Shown here: one piece after another, positions 62,061-64,000 of the stretch
Layout: the number at the start of each line of letters is the position of its first letter
Position numbering within the stretch: the stretch's first letter is position 1
Assembly: GCA_949878425.1 (NCBI GenBank)
Contig: CATLAL010000004.1
Span: 62,001-126,000 of the forward strand
DNA: 64,000 nucleotides
Source: an uncultured Oscillospiraceae bacterium
GTDB lineage: Bacteria > Bacillota > Clostridia > Oscillospirales > Oscillospiraceae
Direction: 5' to 3'
Made by a program: the position numbers and the translations under genes
Notes under the pieces: generated by a model
The model's database searches: none
What the model saw: the letters and a program-made list of their open reading frames with translations, nothing else
What the model was told of the DNA's origin: nothing

Positions 62061-62097
62061 AGGAACCACTCCTGTCCAGTAAAATGGGGCTGGGATG

Positions 62098-62126
62098 ATT
62101 ATATCAGATCCCGGCCGTTCAATCAA
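62098..62126 (-). promoter_or_regulatory. Promoter of the CapA-type gene
   Basis: Minus strand: TTGATT, 17 bases, TATAAT. Confidence 0.75.
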
Positions 62127-62220
62127 TCGAAATCTGAGAGGTAGAAATCATGCCTCTCCTTTCTTTTCTTTGCCCAGAGAGGCGGGCCGCTATCCCTGTC
62201 GGAGTCTTCCATAAAACCGC

Positions 62221-62249
62221 TTGCAATTTGTCCCGGGCTGTGGTATTAT
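62221..62249 (+). promoter_or_regulatory. Promoter of the ThrE-type exporter pair
   Basis: TTGCAA, 17 bases, TATTAT, about 30 bases before the start codon. Confidence 0.7.
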
Positions 62250-62277
62250 TTCCGAACTATAGCAAGGAGAAATCGAC

Positions 62278-63090
62278 ATGGGAACTGCCAGTCAATCCCT
62301 GCCTCCGGAGGAGGCGGGGTGCTTCGCTCTGCTGGCGGAGGCGGAGCGGGCCAACGAATACCTCTACCACGTGCTGGATATCGGCCAGCACATGCTCCAG
62401 TGCGGCGGCGAGGTCAGCCGGGTGGAGGACAGCATCCAGCGGCTGTGCATCGCCTACGGGGCGGAGCGGGCCGACGTGTTTACGATCACATCCAGCATTG
62501 TGGTCACTATCTACTCCCACAAGTTCGGCGCGCTGACCCAGACCCGCCGGATCTCCGGCCAGCAGTACGACCTGCACCGGCTGGAGCTGCTCAACCAGCT
62601 GTGCCGGCGGACCTGTGGGGAGCGCCTGAGCCTCCAGGAGATGAAAAAGGGCCTGGAGGAGATTCTGGCCGCGCCCCAGTACGGCTTTGGGGTGCAGCTG
62701 ATCACCTACGCCCTCGTATCCTCCTCCTTCTCCCTGTTCTTCGGGGGGAGCGCTCTGGACGCCGCCGCCTCCGGCGTGATTGGCGTGATGCTGAAATTTT
62801 TGGACCAGGCCATCCGCCGCACGGAGGCCAATGCCTTTCTCTCCGCCCTGCTGTGCTCCTGCCTGGGGGGGCTGCTGGCAGGGCTGGCGGTCCGATTCGG
62901 CCTGGGGGACAGCGTGGATATGATCAGCATCGGCAACATCATGCTGCTCATTCCGGGCCTGGCTCTGACCAACTCCCTGCGGGATATGTTCAGCGGCAAC
63001 ACCATCTCCGGGCTGATGCGGTTTATTGAGGCCACTCTGCTGGCGCTGACCATTGCCTGCGGCTTCGCCCTTGTGGCGGGCCTGCTGTAA
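62278..63090 (+). CDS. Threonine/serine exporter, ThrE N-terminal-type subunit (DUF1212)
   Basis: A 270-residue membrane protein with a cytoplasmic N-terminal part (GQHMLQCGGEVSRVEDSIQR) and about five helices. This is the YjjP half of split ThrE exporters, which efflux threonine, serine or succinate. It is followed 12 bases later by the second half. A threonine aldolase-like gene lies elsewhere in the window but is not linked. Confidence 0.88.
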   Translation: MGTASQSLPPEEAGCFALLAEAERANEYLYHVLDIGQHMLQCGGEVSRVEDSIQRLCIAYGAERADVFTITSSIVVTIYSHKFGALTQTRRISGQQYDLHRLELLNQLCRRTCGERLSLQEMKKGLEEILAAPQYGFGVQLITYALVSSSFSLFFGGSALDAAASGVIGVMLKFLDQAIRRTEANAFLSALLCSCLGGLLAGLAVRFGLGDSVDMISIGNIMLLIPGLALTNSLRDMFSGNTISGLMRFIEATLLALTIACGFALVAGLL

Positions 63091-63102
63091 GGAGGCGGGA
63101 AG

Positions 63103-63561
63103 ATGCAGTATGCGGTTGAGCTGATTACCGCCTTTCTGGGCTCCCTGGGATTCGCGCTGCTGTTCCGGGTGCGCCGGGAGAAGCTGCTGCTGGCCAGCCT
63201 GGGGGGACTGCTGGCCTGGGGGATTTATCTGCTGATGGGCTTTGCGACGGACCAGGACGTGGTCCGGTACTTTGCGGCGTCCGTGGTCCTGACCGTCTAC
63301 GGGGAGATCATGGCACGGGTGGTCAAGTGCCCGGCCACCCTGTTTATCGTCACGGCCTCCATTCCGCTGATTCCCGGCGGGTCGCTGTACCACACCATGC
63401 AGTACTTCATGCACAACGACCTGAGCGCCTGCCTGGCCCAGGCGCTGACCACCGTGCTGCTGGCGGTGTCCATCGCGGTGGGAATGCTGTGCCCCACGGC
63501 TGTTTTCCACCTGCTGCACCGGAGAGATTATCTGAGAAACCAGAGAGAGAAACGGTCATAA
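63103..63561 (+). CDS. Threonine/serine exporter, ThrE C-terminal-type subunit (DUF3815)
   Basis: A 152-residue membrane protein with four helices. The motif IPLIPGGSLYHTMQYFM is that of the YjjB half of the exporter. It depends on the preceding subunit. Confidence 0.88.
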   Translation: MQYAVELITAFLGSLGFALLFRVRREKLLLASLGGLLAWGIYLLMGFATDQDVVRYFAASVVLTVYGEIMARVVKCPATLFIVTASIPLIPGGSLYHTMQYFMHNDLSACLAQALTTVLLAVSIAVGMLCPTAVFHLLHRRDYLRNQREKRS

Positions 63562-63580
63562 AACGGTCATAAATCGGAGG

Positions 63581-63610
63581 AACGCGGCCCGGACAGGGCC
63601 GCGTTTTTTC
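63581..63610 (+). terminator. Rho-independent terminator of the exporter operon
   Basis: CGCGGCCC pairs with GGGCCGCG (63596-63603), followed by TTTTTT. Confidence 0.85.
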
Positions 63611-63901
63611 CGTCATATTTCCGGCCAGGCCCTCATAGAGTAGAGGCAAAGAGTTCCAAACCTCCCGAAACGGAGGTCAAAACGTTCTTTTTGATACGCT
63701 GGCGTCATCGGGCGGAGCTTCAGGAATCGCAGTGGGCCCGGGGCAGGAGCCCGCCATTGGACCTGGACCGGGCATCTCACAAATTGCGGTATTCTCTTGA
63801 AGCCGCTTGACGCTCCTCTGGCCCCAAGCAAAGACAGTTAAAATTCTTTTTGATCCTTTTTCTTTTAAGAAAAAGGATGAACAACCAAATGGGAGGCTGC
63901 T
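63611..63901. repeat. Gene-free stretch with a composite-repeat half
   Basis: No gene is seen. GTTCTTTTTGATAC near 63683 and the hairpin ATCCTTTTTCTT/AAGAAAAAGGAT at 63853-63878 belong to the composite repeat family. The ribosome-binding site of spoIVA follows. Confidence 0.65.
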
Positions 63902-64000
63902 ATGACAAATACCGATCTCTATCAGGACATCGCCACGCGCACCGGCGGGTCCCTGTTCGTTGGGGTGCTGGGGCCGGTCCGCACGGGAAAGTCCACCTTT
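63902..64000 (+). CDS. spoIVA: Stage IV sporulation protein A (partial, N-terminus)
   Basis: The first 33 residues of SpoIVA, running off the window. DLYQDIATRTGGSLFVGVLG is followed by the Walker A-type GPVRTGKSTF, which is specific for this spore-coat ATPase. It assembles the base of the spore coat in the mother cell. The start follows GGGAGGCTGCT. It establishes an endospore-forming host. Confidence 0.92.
   Translation, partial: MTNTDLYQDIATRTGGSLFVGVLGPVRTGKSTF

Overview
The window is G+C-rich, gene-dense DNA that reads as the chromosome of an anaerobic, endospore-forming Clostridia, most like the Oscillospiraceae (Flavonifractor/Lawsonibacter/Oscillibacter-type). The grounds are the start of spoIVA at the right edge, a SpoIIQ-like M23 protein, a DUF4364 protein, pyrK/pyrD type B pyrimidine genes, Gram-positive ribosome-binding sites and sigma-A promoters, corrinoid-dependent methyl transfer, and many intergenic repeats. 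The genus is an inference; no rRNA or tRNA gene is present to check it.

Layout. 1-5 kb: end of rnc, then a sugar operon (GH1 glycosidase, GH13 alpha-glucosidase, GPH symporter, YgjP-type metallopeptidase). 5.3-18.5 kb: a corrinoid (B12)-dependent demethylation island. It has an ASKHA/ferredoxin activase, a GntR/UTRA regulator, two corrinoid proteins, a pterin-dependent methyltransferase, a URO-D-type methyltransferase, an unannotated 52-residue protein, a threonine aldolase-like enzyme, an iron alcohol dehydrogenase, two more GPH transporters and a DUF1638 protein. A palindromic operator lies just downstream of two of its promoters. 18.4-25.7 kb: an EamA transporter, a HAD phosphatase and potABCD, with an unusual hairpin leader and a composite repeat between potC and potD. 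25.7-30.3 kb: a radical SAM/TIGR03915 DNA-repair-type pair separated by a fused gene remnant, with a divergent TetR-flavodoxin unit and an unknown zincin. 30.4-38.2 kb: ArsR and AraC regulators, an HMA protein and a P1B ATPase, then a cobalamin riboswitch with btuFCD and a divergent adenosyltransferase-like protein. The B12 uptake genes may supply the cofactor of the demethylation island.

38.5-49 kb: DUF4364, rpsB-tsf, and the pyrimidine pathway in two blocks (pyrC-K-D-F and pyrE-B-I). The gap between the blocks holds a HAD gene, a small DUF6809-like gene, an XRE repressor and repeats. 49-54.8 kb: a sigma factor with a membrane partner, the SpoIIQ-like protein, lysA, a candidate type I toxin-antitoxin locus (31-residue membrane peptide with a sequestered ribosome-binding site and an opposing promoter), and asnS. 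54.9-64 kb: larC and larB (nickel-pincer cofactor), TIGR04076, an RNA methyltransferase, trmB, tsaE-tsaB, a CapA-type protein, a two-gene ThrE-type exporter, and the start of spoIVA.

Several families of short dispersed repeats fill the gaps. The clearest is a 169-189 bp composite element bounded by inverted copies of GGCATAC..., each end carrying its own hairpin.
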